From Rhododendron vialii (lineage: Eukaryota; Streptophyta; Magnoliopsida; Ericales; Ericaceae): a DNA stretch of 64,000 nt. Shown here piece after piece: positions 25,480 through 36,589 of this stretch. The notes beneath the pieces are model-generated. The model ran no database searches, had not been told where the DNA came from, and saw only the letters and a list, made by a program, of their open reading frames with translations. The stretch lies in NCBI RefSeq assembly GCF_030253575.1, contig NC_080562.1, positions 43,191,852-43,255,851 on the forward strand, given 5' to 3'. The position numbers were made by a program, and so were the translations under genes. The stretch's first letter is position 1. Every line of letters starts with the position of its first letter.

Positions 25480-25930
25480 TTTATACCTTCGAGAATTCAC
25501 ACCTTTGAGAATTCATACTCTTTTGTAGAATTCACACCTTTGCACCCAATAAATCACACCTTCGAGAATTCACCTCTTTGTAGAATTCACACTCCTAAAA
25601 TTCAAATCTTTTTTGCAGAATTCACTCCCCATCAGCACTATTCATACCCCCAGAATTCACATTCCTTTCAAAAATTCACACCCCTTTTTCGGAATTCACC
25701 CCCTAAATGCAGAATTCGCACCACATCTGCAGAATTCACACCCACCTAATAACACAATTCACACCCCATCTGTAGAATTCACATATCTAAATTAAGAATT
25801 CACAATTCAAAAAAGACACAATTCACACCTAAATGAAGAGTTCACACTGAAATGAAGAATTTGCACATTTGAAAAAGACAAAATTCACATCTAGAAATGA
25901 ATTGACACCTATTCTAGCAGCTTACAAAAT
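25480..25930. repeat. Degenerate minisatellite based on AGAATTCACACC
   Basis: More than twenty imperfect copies of GAATTCACACC or close forms (GAATTCATACT, AATTCACATC, AATTTGCAC) occur at intervals of roughly 12 to 30 bases, separated by variable CTTTGT-, CATCTGC- or AAATGA-type spacers. The frames seen here are low-complexity by-products (repeated NSH/PNS words), not genes. Confidence 0.85.
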
Positions 25931-26129
25931 TTGGAAAACTTCCATTACGTCATTACACCCCCACTTTTTCTTTGAAAATCCAACCATCTCTCTCTCAATC
26001 TAATACAGAATCGAAACCCATAGACAAAAGATACCTACGAATGAACCAAAATCATCTCTCCTCTTCCGCATATACAACCACCCCGCCATAACACTTGCCC
26101 CAAACAAAAGTCCCAACGCTTGCGGGACT

Positions 26130-26465
26130 ACTATGGATCTAAATCTCTATGAGGTGGTCTTTGAATCTAATTGTTTAGGACTCATTAACTGCTTCAAAGA
26201 GTCCAATTCTACTATTCTATGGGAAATCCGAGCTGTGATAGAAGATATTAAAGCTGGGCATCTGGTAAGAAATGGTCATTTGTTTTGGTGCTCAAGGGAA
26301 ATGAACAAAGTGGCACACTGGTTGGCCACGAATTGTCTAAATAGGAATTTTATTTTTTCATCAGGTTGAATTCCGCCTGAGCTTCAATGTCTTCTTTAAC
26401 TATGATGTAATCCGTTGATCTTGTTCTATATATCAATGACCTTTGCAAAAAACAAAAAACAAAAG
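26130..26465 (+). pseudogene. LINE 3' fragment, RNase H-like C-terminus (copy 2)
   Basis: It encodes LNLYEVVFESNCLGLINCFK, LWEIRAVIEDIK, NGHLFWCSREMNKVAHWLA and FIFSSG before a stop, then IPPELQ in the same frame. It is collinear with copy 1 at 24.6-25.0 kb, reaches slightly less far upstream, and also ends in an A-rich run (26445-26463). A 5'-truncated, inactive LINE remnant. Confidence 0.8.
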
Positions 26466-26469
26466 TCCC

Positions 26470-27640
26470 AACAACAACAACCACATCCACGGTGTAAGGT
26501 CTTCCAAAAAAAGGAATCACAACACATCTGGAATTTAGTCTGCTCCCGTGGTGATTTACTATTGGATGGTGGTGATAATGTAATGTTGATGAAATTAGAA
26601 ACGATGAGAAAATAAAACTATACATATAAGAGTAATATATGCTACTAATTTAAGGTTAATACAAGAGTAAGAATGACATATACATTGCAATCACAAGCAA
26701 ACTTATACAGAGTATTTCACATTGAATATATGAAAAAAATTACTAATATAAATGCGTATTATATCCAAAAATAGGGGTGGACCGTAATCACAATTGGCCA
26801 AAGCCTACGTCGGCCCTAGCAATTCATGCGCATTTCTCCACGTGGGCACTACCGTACTCCAGAAAACAAGAATATCAACTAGTATGTCACATAAAAAGCA
26901 TCAAATTTAAGGAGGTGCATGATTTTTTTTTTCTTTTCCAATAATATATTGCAGCCCTCCCCTGCAAAAAAAAAAGAGAAGAAGGTTTGAGTCACGAGAC
27001 CATTTCTACATCTTTTATGTTTTGTCCTTCTTTTAGTATTTGCTATGCTATATGATAGTAGAATAATTTGATCTTGCTTCTATGCTATGTCCTATGGACG
27101 GGAGTAATACGAGTAAATTACTAGTAGATGCAGTCTTGGCGTCCATTGAACGGATCGAATCAGAAAAAGTGGGTCTACGAGCGAGCCCAAAGGCAACAAC
27201 CACTTTAATTACTACACAACGCAGATGGGGAGGGAGGGAAGGGGGCCCAATCAAAAAAGTCCTTGAAATGCAGCAGCAGCTACCTACAAGCTAAGCTAAA
27301 GCTACCTTCCCGGCAATATCTTGGAAACTTAACGGTCTAGTTTTGGCAGTGATGGCCGGCCATAATAGTATAAAATACTCCAACTCTAATAATAAATACT
27401 GTACTCCATAGAGTTGATCACTTTTTAGGTTGTCCTTGTGTCGTGGGCACAAGGTGAGGTATGTGTCCATTACAAGAAATAATGATAGCTACCCCCCAAC
27501 CCCAAGACTTTGTCGCACCCACTTCTAGGATGAAGGAAGGATGAGGGCAAAAATTAAAGTGCTCTTTCCTTTTAAGCCTTTTCTGTTGGGGCTCCCCTTC
27601 TTCTAATTAACCAACCTCCCATCTTAATTCTTTCTTTTCT
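26470..27640. other. Intergenic, nothing recognised
   Basis: AT-rich, no protein-like frame. Includes two AT-rich stretches and a GGGGAGGGAGGGAAGGGGG purine block near 27226. Confidence 0.35.
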
Positions 27641-27649
27641 TTTGTTTAG

Positions 27650-27830
27650 TTTTTTTCCCCGACGGTCAGGGCGTTTGGGCCATCCTAAGCGCATCTCGAA
27701 TAATATCTTATTCGGACCGGACAAAAAGAGTCTCATCCACGCCAGGATTAGAAGATTCACAAAAAATTACTTATTTTTACGGCATGATCTCATAAATCGA
27801 ACTCTGGTCAATTGTGGCCCCCTGGTCTCT
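27650..27830 (-). repeat. SINE 3'-half fragment (minus strand)
   Basis: GTCAGGGCGTTTGGGCCATC, GCGCATCTCGAATAAT and CATCCACGCCAGGATTAGAA resemble in order the block at 42.68-42.86 kb. On the minus strand, AGAGTTCGATTTATG is B-box-like. It matches the reverse of the 3' half of the SINE-like repeat at 52.9 kb (GGACGGTGGGAATGG.. GATCAATTGAGGTG). Partial and diverged. Confidence 0.5.
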
Positions 27831-27839
27831 CTTATATTC

Positions 27840-28552
27840 CATCACTTCTGCAAACATGTAACATGTATAGCTGAACCAATCTTTGATTTTGTCAGGCTTA
27901 CTCTTCTCTCTGTTCTTGCCGTGTTTGAGGGAAGAGACAAATCTCTCCGGATGGGATTCATTTAAAAATGGGTGCAGAGCAGAGATCACATGCAAATTAA
28001 ATACTACAACCTTATGGATACGTTTAATATTAAATGAAGAATAGAGAAATATTGAAAAGAGATACCCCCAACAAGTCAAGGCCAGGGTGCATGATTTAAT
28101 AGCCATCAAAAGAGGATGAAGAACAAAAACACATGATCCCTTACGTACGTACGCGTAGTAACACACGCATTGGCAGTAATACTTAATTATCTGTTCTAAT
28201 AATTAATTACTATTATTCAATGTCAAGTGATTAAATTATGGCAAAATGCATGCATTCAACAATCTTTGAAGCCCTCCACAAACAAATTAGGTATATCTTT
28301 CTTTGGTGATGTAACCATAAAATGAACCAAATGCAATGTGTGTTGCGACCCATTTCGATCACTTACTTTTTTCTCTCTTTTTTTAACTTTACTTTTTCGT
28401 TCTTTTGATTTTTCGGCACGTACTGGGTGGTTAAAACCAAATGCCGTGGCGTATGGGTGGGTTGATGGGATCAATAATGGAGTTTTACAAAGATCTCTCA
28501 TTGGAGAATCCACCCATCTACCTTTCATCTGTTTTTTACTCATGCCCAAAGG

Positions 28553-28601
<49 letters not shown>

Positions 28602-30830
28602 CCAATGGACTGAGCATAATGTAACAAACAAATCATGCAACTTGAAATCAGAGACATGTAGCAGAAAGAAGACCAGTCTAATTTTTTGCTTTCTATATCG
28701 TACGAAAATCAGCACTACTACTACTAACCAACAAGCAGTACTACACTATCCCCCTTTATTATGAGTGGTCGTACAAAGCAAAAACCAAACTAAACAACAA
28801 GATCGAGGTCCCGGGGATAATGCGGAGTCAGTTTGGCTGGCATTTTAATGCCTTGTGACTTGTCACACCGGGCATGCATGCCTAATTACTAATGCATTTG
28901 TTTTGATGCTGTGTCTTGCTTTTACCCTCATGTTAGGATCATGCGCTCTCGCCTTCGATTCTCGTATCGCTATTGCCCCTTGGATTTTCGTGTCGCCGAT
29001 TTTAGTAGTTTGTGATGCGTTTCAAAGACATTTTCACGTTCCCGCTCGTGCATACGAGTTATGTATCTTCAAATCTTAGGTTGGTCCTCCATTTTTCTCT
29101 AGAAAGCATGAGAACATCATCTTATATTTATTGGTGGGTTCGTGGGGATTACAGGGGTTGAACCTAAGATTATGTCAACTTCGAACAAGCACCCATCCAA
29201 TTGGTCTAGCACGCAAGTTCCAATCCTTCAAATGATTTTGCTTTGTTAATATGATCTCATTGTGGAATGTATATATCCGGAATTTGAGATGTCTTGACAC
29301 TTGACTCATCTTTTTTATGCATGTTTGTAACTTATCTAGTATGGTATAGTAATAAATATAAACTAAAATTGGGGAAAGTAATAGAGAAACATATAACAAG
29401 TGAAAGACAAACAAAGCTTACTTCTGATGCCACACACAGTGAATTATTTTGATTTCTTTCTTTGTGATGGACCAGAAGAAGAACGAGATAATTGGACCCA
29501 ACTATTAAAAAGAACAAAGAAAAAGAAAAACAAAGTCGTTAAAAATTGGTCTACAACTTAAGAACTCTAGACACGTTATTTTTGCCAAATAAATTTTAGT
29601 TAATGTATTTGAAAAGAACGACAAGTCTCTCGAAATTCATATTTTTGTTAGCTTTAACCAGTTGAGACAAATAGAGAATTAACCGAGGAATCCATAAACT
29701 TGGCAAGGCAATGTGAAACTCATCATCCAACCCCACCTGGGGACGGTACATAGAACCAAGTAAATAAATAACAATAACCTAGACAAGTGGGAGGTTATGA
29801 TTTTAAGAAGTTACAATAAAAACTGTCAGCAGCATTACTCTATTAGTATATTAAGTTGTCCTAAACAAAGGTTACTCGTAATGCTAACTTATTATGCATT
29901 CTTAAATGGGAAGAAGAAGAAGTACAAGTAGGATCAAGCTAGCCTAGCTAGTAGGCGATATTAATTAGTGCTAATTAAGTAAAGAGTAGTTGTTGGTCAC
30001 TTTTAATTACTTCCCTATTAGTATTTTTGTTGTGCTAGCTTGTCCCCACAAAAGGAGCTCTTTTGTGAAGCGGTGCATTAGTTAAACAGATTTATGTGAA
30101 GATTAAGTAAATTAATAATATGGAGTTAATGACGTAATTAATTAATAACGCAAAGAGGAGGATTGCCTTGAAAGCATCACTTCCAATCCAACCCATGATT
30201 AATTATTGTAGCTGATGTTAAATATGGTAGGAGTAGTATTTTGGTTCATCTTCTTGTCCTTTTTAAAATAATCTTCATCTATTTCTATTACGATACTACA
30301 TGAATAAGACTTCCTTTTATTTTTTGTGCAATGGAAATAATAAGACTTCATTTGGCCTATTGTTATTTTCTCTTGTACTAGTTTTTATCCTTGTTGTTTC
30401 TATTGTGTCTGAGCTTTTTATTAGTTACAGACGAAAAAAATTTGAAATATTACGTTGAATGATTCCTTTATATGACAATAAACTCCCTCTCCAAATAAAA
30501 TACAAAGCAAAAGTCATTAGTACAATTTCACAAAAACTATACATATCTTCAATTTTGATTTATCCTTGTGTTCGTCAATGGTGCCTTTTAATATCTTAAG
30601 CCCCCCATAATTCATCGTTGCGTGAATTAAAGCGCAAGCATGAAACATCTTTGAAACACATTTTAACTTAGTACTAAAATTTGCAAGAATACTGGCATGA
30701 GATATGATTGAAGAACGAGACATAAGATATTTTAAGGATTATGTGACTAATCTTTTATATCCATCACTAGAGTATCAAATTGTTTTAGAATTTGTTCGGC
30801 ATGAATCTTGAGAATTACTACTAGTACTAG
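27840..30830. other. Intergenic, microsatellite only
   Basis: No gene recognised. A TC dinucleotide tract of 22 units lies at 28555-28598; the frames on either strand through it are repeat-driven. The remainder is AT-rich spacer. Confidence 0.4.
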
Positions 30831-30863
30831 TACCATCTATTTTGGGGACCCGGGGACCCTCCC

Positions 30864-30983
30864 AAACGCATCCAGACCGTCCATCTCAGCAATTAACGGC
30901 CCGGATTAGAAACTTAAACTCTTCTAAGAGAGAGTTCGTTTCTTAATCCGGACCGTTGAAAACGCTTTTGGACGGTCCAGATA
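30864..30983. mobile_element. Short foldback repeat
   Basis: An inner pair, TTAACGGCCCGGATTAGAAA and TTTCTTAATCCGGACCGTT, is inverted around an AGAGAGAGT loop. An outer pair, AAACGCATCCAGACCGTCC and GGACGGTCC, extends it. The layout fits a small MITE or a stem-loop. No target duplication found. Confidence 0.5.
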
Positions 30984-31036
30984 GGCTAGACAAGGTGCTT
31001 GGCTCCCAATCCCAAATTTGGTTCGGAAGGAAAGGG

Positions 31037-31479
31037 TAAGGCTTTATTTGTTTGGCATTTTAGTTTAGTTTAGTTTTAGTGATAGGTGGAGAAAGAAATA
31101 GGGTAATGATTGGAGAATGATAATGAGTAGAGAGAGATAGAGAAGGATGACAAAGTACTCCCTCTGTCCCAATTTAATTGTCACAGTTCTATTCTAACTG
31201 AATAAAAAAATTAGTTATATTTTTAAATTGGTAATGAATTTTATATCCAATATGGATCTTGTTTGATAGATCTCGATTTGTTCTATAATACAATATTTTT
31301 AAAATCACCTAAAACATTATAAACTACAAGATATAATCAATTGAAAAGTGACACGAATTTTCAAAAGTGACAATTAAATTGGGACGGGAGAAAATAATTA
31401 AAAAAATAAAATAATGATTGAAAAAAAATAAGATAATAATTAAAAAACAAAACTAAAATGTCAAACAAATCCAACCTAA
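31037..31479. mobile_element. Tourist-like MITE carrying a nested Stowaway
   Basis: The element is 31040-31476. It begins GGCTTTATTTGTTTGGCAT and ends ATGTCAAACAAATCCAACC, inverted ends of about 28 bp. TAA lies on both sides (31037-31039 and 31477-31479). A TAA duplication fits PIF/Harbinger-derived Tourist elements. A separate Stowaway-like element lies inside. Confidence 0.75.
31158..31390. mobile_element. Stowaway-like MITE, nested
   Basis: Begins CTCCCTCTGTCCCAATTTAA after TA and ends TTAAATTGGGACGGGAG, giving inverted ends of about 27 bp. The left TA is present; the right one reads AA. It is inside the Tourist-like element and so inserted later. Confidence 0.85.
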
Positions 31480-32290
31480 ACTTCTGAATTTGTGTTTCCA
31501 AATTTTCTTTGTTAAGCCGACAAAAAATTGGAGAAATTGATTGCACAGAAAAAGGGGGTTCACAATGAAATGAAGGAATCAATGCCGACAAAAAATGTAG
31601 AAGCTGCGAAAGAAACAGAGCTAGCAGAAGTGATGGCATGGCAAGGGAGATCATGCAAGAGGACAGTTTGACAACCGTGCCCTGCCCTGCCCATCAAACC
31701 GGCCATCACGCCATCGCACCCCACCTTCAATTTCTTGAACTAGGACCCACAAGCCCTATGCAGTAGGAGAGTATTCCCCACCAGTACAACACCATGCCCC
31801 ACACGCGTGGCTCCGGACCCACACGTGTTACGGTGTGTGGTCCCAACCTCCGCACCAGAAAACGAAGAAAAAGTGCATTGAATGTGAAAAAGACCAAAAG
31901 AGTAAAAAAATTAATAGTAAAATCATAGAAAGAAGAGATAGAAGGTGGCTATATTATGTGTACGGACATGGCAGGTGCCAGTCGGGCATGTGTCCACGTG
32001 GCAGATTGCCATAGTGTCAGTTACGCAATTAATAAATATACTCCCAGTACTATTATCTCCAAAATTAGGAGTCAGAAATTAATTTTTCGAAAAGATAAAA
32101 AACAGCCGCTCATATCCCGGAATAGCCCCTGAAATTAAGCCGAATTAACGCACTGACCGCATCTCTGTTTGTTGGTTTGCGGAGAGTGGAGTCAAAGTTT
32201 TCTTAAGAGGGAGGGCCGTTCCGGTAACTGAAAAATCTCGGAAATAGACAAAACCCCCCAACCAAACAAATCTCTCTCTTCCCCCCGTCG

Positions 32291-32293
<3 letters not shown>
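31480..32293. promoter_or_regulatory. Upstream region of the BOI-type RING gene
   Basis: Non-coding. It contains CCACACGTGTTACGG (near 31819) and TGTCCACGTGGCAG (near 31990), both with CACGTG G-box cores that bZIP or bHLH factors can bind. These are the clearest candidate control sites, but 650-820 bases from the start codon; their use is inferred. Confidence 0.45.

Positions 32294-32330
<37 letters not shown>
32294..32330 (+). repeat. CT dinucleotide repeat before the RING gene
   Basis: About 18 CT units followed by CCCTCCCTCCCTCTGCATATAACAAT. Pyrimidine-rich tracts like this are common in plant core promoters and leaders; a TATATATATATATATC run follows at about 32530. Confidence 0.85.
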
Positions 32331-32335
<5 letters not shown>

Positions 32336-32629
32336 CCTCCCTCTGCATATAACAATCGTTTCTCTTTCTTTGATGGGATAAATAAAAGTACGGACTCTTT
32401 TTCTCTCTCTAAACCAAACCCTTAATAAACCCCTCCATACGCCCTTGCCACATCTATTGCATGCTTTTTGTTCGGTTCCTCATCCCTCCTCCCTTTTTCT
32501 CCTCTTCCCCGAAACAGAATCAAACACCTATATATATATATATATATCATCTCTCTGTAACGATTCTACATATACATATACATATATAGAGAGAGAAGAG
32601 CAACAAGAAGAAGAAGATATCATTTTTTC

Positions 32630-33775
32630 ATGGCTGTTGAGGCTCGGCACCTCAACATCTTCCCTTCTCAAATCATCGGCAACAGGTACTGTCTCTGTTT
32701 CTTTTTTTTTTTTTTTCCCTTTTCATTTTCCAATATTGTTATACATTTCCTGACGTTGAACTTCGAATGGTATGTAGGGAAATCATGAACGGAACAGAAA
32801 ACAACGTGATTAATGCCTACAACAATCTGATCGGATACGGATTGCCTCCGTTATCTGGGACGACGACAGAGACTCTGCTCCCGCTGTATAACAATAACTC
32901 GGCCATGAAATCCGACAGCGGTCTTTCCTACGCCATTCCATCGGTTTCTAGAAAACGCACGAGAGATTCGATTAATCCACTGATTTCCTTCCCCAACAGC
33001 CAGATTTACAACCAAAGCAACAATCGATGCAACTCTTTCACCTTCCTTGGCGAAGACGTCTCGTTGCAGATCCATCAACAGCAGTTGGAGATCGATCGCT
33101 TCATTGCCCAACATGTACGTCTCCGTTTATGGCCCTATTCTTGCTAAATTATTATTATTTTCGTTTTGATTACGTATATTGATATTAGAATTTGGGTTGT
33201 GTGCAAACCAGACGGAGAAGGTGAGACTAGAGATGGAGGACAGGCGGAAGAGGTATTCTCGGAGGATTATAGCGGCGGTGGAGGAAGGAGTTGTGAAGAG
33301 ATTGAGAGCCAAGGAAGAAGAGATAGACAAGATTGGGAAGTTGAATTGGGCGCTGGAAGAAAGAGTGAAGTCGCTTTTTGTCGAGAACCAGATATGGAGA
33401 GACTTGGCCCAGTCGAACGAGGCCACGGCCAACGCTCTCAGAACCAACCTTGAACAAGTACTCGCGCACGTCAACGACGAGCAGCAGAACCTCGCCGGCG
33501 CGTTGGACCAAGCGCCGCCGGCGCGGGCGGATATGACAGACGACGCGGAGTCGTGCTGCGGCAGCAATTACGAGGACAAGGGGAGTGTTGAATGCGGAGG
33601 TGGTGGGAGTGGAAATGAGAGGCTGTGCAGGAAGTGTGGGAAGGTGGAGTCGTGCGTGTTGCTGTTGCCGTGCAGGCATCTCTGTCTCTGTGCTGTTTGT
33701 GGGTCGTCGGTTCATGCTTGCCCCGTCTGTAACGCCGTCAAGAACGCCAGTTTGCACGTTATCATGCCCTCTTGA
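32630..33775 (+). CDS. BOI/SBP1-type RING E3 ubiquitin ligase
   Basis: Three exons, 32630-32685, 32778-33114 and 33212-33775, give 318 residues. The first intron splits an AGG codon; the second is phase 0. The protein starts MAVEARHLNIFPSQIIGNRE, as in plant BOI-related proteins. Residues about 120-225 form a charged coiled coil (EMEDRRKRYSRRI, RAKEEEIDKIGKLNWALEER). It contains the conserved WRD motif (W193-R-D195) in NQIWRDLAQSNEATANALR. The C-terminus holds a C3HC4 RING: C270, C273, C285, H287, C291, C294, C301, C304. Family members (BOI, BRG1-3, SBP1) act as E3 ligases in cell-death, stress and DELLA-linked responses. The target here is unknown. All eight zinc ligands are present. Confidence 0.93.
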
Positions 33776-36580
33776 ACTTTATCCAGAAAAAGAAAAGAAA
33801 TCGAGTATATTTTGTAGAAAAATTCGAGGAAAAAAACACCATTTGCCCTCATGTTTAGCGCCCTTTTTTTTTTTTTTTTGCTTTTTTTAAAGTTTCCTGC
33901 AATATTACTGCCATTTATTCGTTTTTTTTGGTACTTCGATTGGCAATGGCGTACTTTAGCAAGGCATTAGGATTAAGCTTTTGGTGCAGCGGATTAGCAG
34001 TAGGTTCAATTTCGTTTGCATGGTGGATTAGTACTACTATGTTCTACTGGGCGCGTGTAGTCAACGGCCAAGTGAAAGTGACACGTGCAGCGCAAAGGCT
34101 GACACGTTGGTCAAAGCACAAGTAACGCTACGGTGCGCAGAGGTTGGCTAACTTTTCTCCTCTTTGTTTTTGTCTGTTCCTCAAGAAAACCTCGTGTGCA
34201 GTCCGTGGGGGGTGGTTGTGAAATCGCGCCAAAACTGAGGTTGGAAAAAGGTGAGCAAGATTAAAATTAGGAAATTTCTTTTCTTTTTGTTTGGACCGTA
34301 TTTTGCGCATCGTTACGTACGTTAGCCGGAGTTGCAATTGTCGTGGTTAATTTGTCGGGTTTGGAAAACAGAGATTATAAAACAGGGAAAAGGACAAAAC
34401 GTAAGGCATCTGTTCCTTTTCTCGTAAGCGGTAAGCCCTGAAATATCTCAATCTCTCTCTCTCTGTGATGGTTGGATGGATGGATGGATGGATGTGGTGA
34501 GGTTGGTACTGTACTCAAAGAGAGATAGAGAGAGATCCCGTCCGAGGCACGTTTATGGGTGGAGTCGTCCTTGTCAGAAAGAGACTATGAAGTTAAAAAG
34601 AAGGGAATAGGCCAGGTGTGGCCCGGGGTAGTGCTAAAATTTGGCAGAGCAAGCGAAGACAAATTAATGAAAGTGGGAAGGGGGAGGGAGGGATGGGGCT
34701 GGCTGGGGATGATAGTATAGTAGTCCAGTAACAATGTGGCCATGCCTTTTTGGCGTGTTTATTTTCCATTGCTTTATTTGGCGGTGTGATGTAGGCTGGC
34801 TGGCTGCTGGTGCGGTCTTCCACAAGAAACGGGGACCCTTTTTGTTTGATTCATTCATCATGGATGGTATTTGTGGGGTTGGGATAAGCCTAAAAATCTA
34901 GCCTATTCACAATATTCCAAGGCATATATTTAAAACACTTTACTTATTTTCCAATCTATCAAGTACATTACTACATGATGATTCCAACTGTTCATATGGT
35001 AAATTTTGCGTTTTTCCACTTGACCAAAAAAAAAAAAAATGGTAAATTTTGCAGCAAAATTTACTATATAGGTAAAGAAATAGATTAATGGGGATGTCCT
35101 TGTATTTACTCTTGCTACGGTGAATTGGTGTGCATCAAATCAAAGGAGAGGAGGATGACGTCTTTTTCATCCGATTCTTGCTTGATGAGCTTTCTTTACT
35201 AGTTCGAATGGTTTACTTGGTAGAATTCAATGGGTAAATTATTTATATCAAAAATGATGTTGGGCAAACATCGGCAAAATACTTGGTTAAATCATTTTTT
35301 GTCAGTTACGTGTAATATGATTCATTCAACATTAGTTCCGATAAAAAAGGTCCGGAGAGTCCGAGAGAATTCTAGAGAGAGTGTGTTTGGTGGGGAGGGG
35401 CTCCCCTTATCTACCCTGCCGCCACTTCTTTCCAATTCTCCTTTCCCTCCTCTAATCTATTTCTTCTTCCTCTCTCTTAGCCCCCCTCCTCTCCGGCCTT
35501 TCTTTCTCCTCTCCTACCGCCGTGGATGAGAGATGGTGTATGAAGATTTCCCTCCTCTCCTTCGACGGATACCAAATCTAGGTTTTGGCTTGTGACTCCG
35601 ATCCGCTTGGCAACGGTTTTCCAAACTCTCCGACAAAGAGTGTGTTTGGATTTCATGGACTCTCCATCCTCCTCCTGGGTTCCGACACTGCTATTATATT
35701 AATTGTAATTTTTTATTAAAATTAATATAACTGGGATGATCTTTTCACTCGAAAAAAGAAATTGGTTCCAATACCTGACCATGATGTGCATGCCGAAAAC
35801 CATAAAAACAATTGGAATTGTCAAAGAAGCTGGTAGAGGACTCACATGCAATATCGTCGCCTTAAAAGATTTTGATTCAAAACAAAGTTAAATTTAGTCA
35901 CAGAAACCTTAAAGAAGTTTATTTTAATTTGTCTAGTATGAGAATTCTTGGATTTGCCCCGATCATTTCCCCCATTCCGATAATTTTAATTATCCATCGT
36001 CCGCAAAACGGTTCAAATAGATTGTAGACAAGTCTATTATGCGTTGTTGCATGTCATCATTAATTATACTGAACATTTGAAATACGCATATCAAATAATA
36101 CGTCACACTCTTCTACAGTATTTTCTACCATACTTAATAACAGTCACATATTTATTGTAATTTGTGAGGTAGGGGGGAACGTCAAGGGTGGACAGCGGAC
36201 GCTAGACGAGTTCAATGCGGCAGTACTTTCCCTCAACTCTAACAAAGAAGTCATTAATTGCGTGATTTGAGTTGTCTTGTTAAGGTCAATTGTGGTGGGA
36301 AGGCATAATAATAAAGTTTTGAAAACCTATCCGGGAGGGAGATGGTGACCGATTGCATCAATCTCGATCTTTCTTGGAAGTTGGAATTGGTAGCAGTTTT
36401 GCATCATCAATGTGTGTGAGCAGGGATCGGTCTCCAACTCCTACAGCCAATTAAAACAACAATTTATTAGCATCTAATCTAATTTAGGGCACAACAATTT
36501 GTTTGACCATTTTTTAACCACCCGAGAACAACTCGTTACAATTACAAATTTTGAATCAAATTTGTATCATCCTTTTTTTA
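33776..36580. other. 3' flank and long spacer; no gene recognised
   Basis: A short frame at 33928-34125 (hydrophobic, with FSKALGLSFWCSGLAVGS) follows the RING gene but has no known motif and may be 3'UTR. (GGAT)n occurs near 34473. The block 35350-35660 is unusually pyrimidine-rich (CCTCTCTCTTAGCCCCCCTCC) and could be the 5' end of a retroelement, but I cannot support it further. Confidence 0.4.
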
Positions 36581-36589
36581 TTTGGCAAT

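Noticed and set aside
25480-25930. Possible CRISPR-like spaced repeat
   Set aside because: Core is only about 11 bases, imperfect, with irregular spacing, in plant nuclear DNA and with no cas genes.
27642-28166. Frames of 107 and 129 residues near 27.7-28.1 kb
   Set aside because: The first overlaps a SINE fragment; neither has a domain or splice partner.
28256-28657. 133-residue minus-strand frame with an ERERER run
   Set aside because: Produced by the TC microsatellite; the rest has no motif.
33227-33757. 176-residue minus-strand frame
   Set aside because: It is antisense to exon 3 of the RING gene, which has full family motifs on the plus strand.
33928-34125. 65-residue hydrophobic frame after the RING gene
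   Set aside because: No homologous motif recognised and it lies where a 3'UTR is expected; kept only as a remark.
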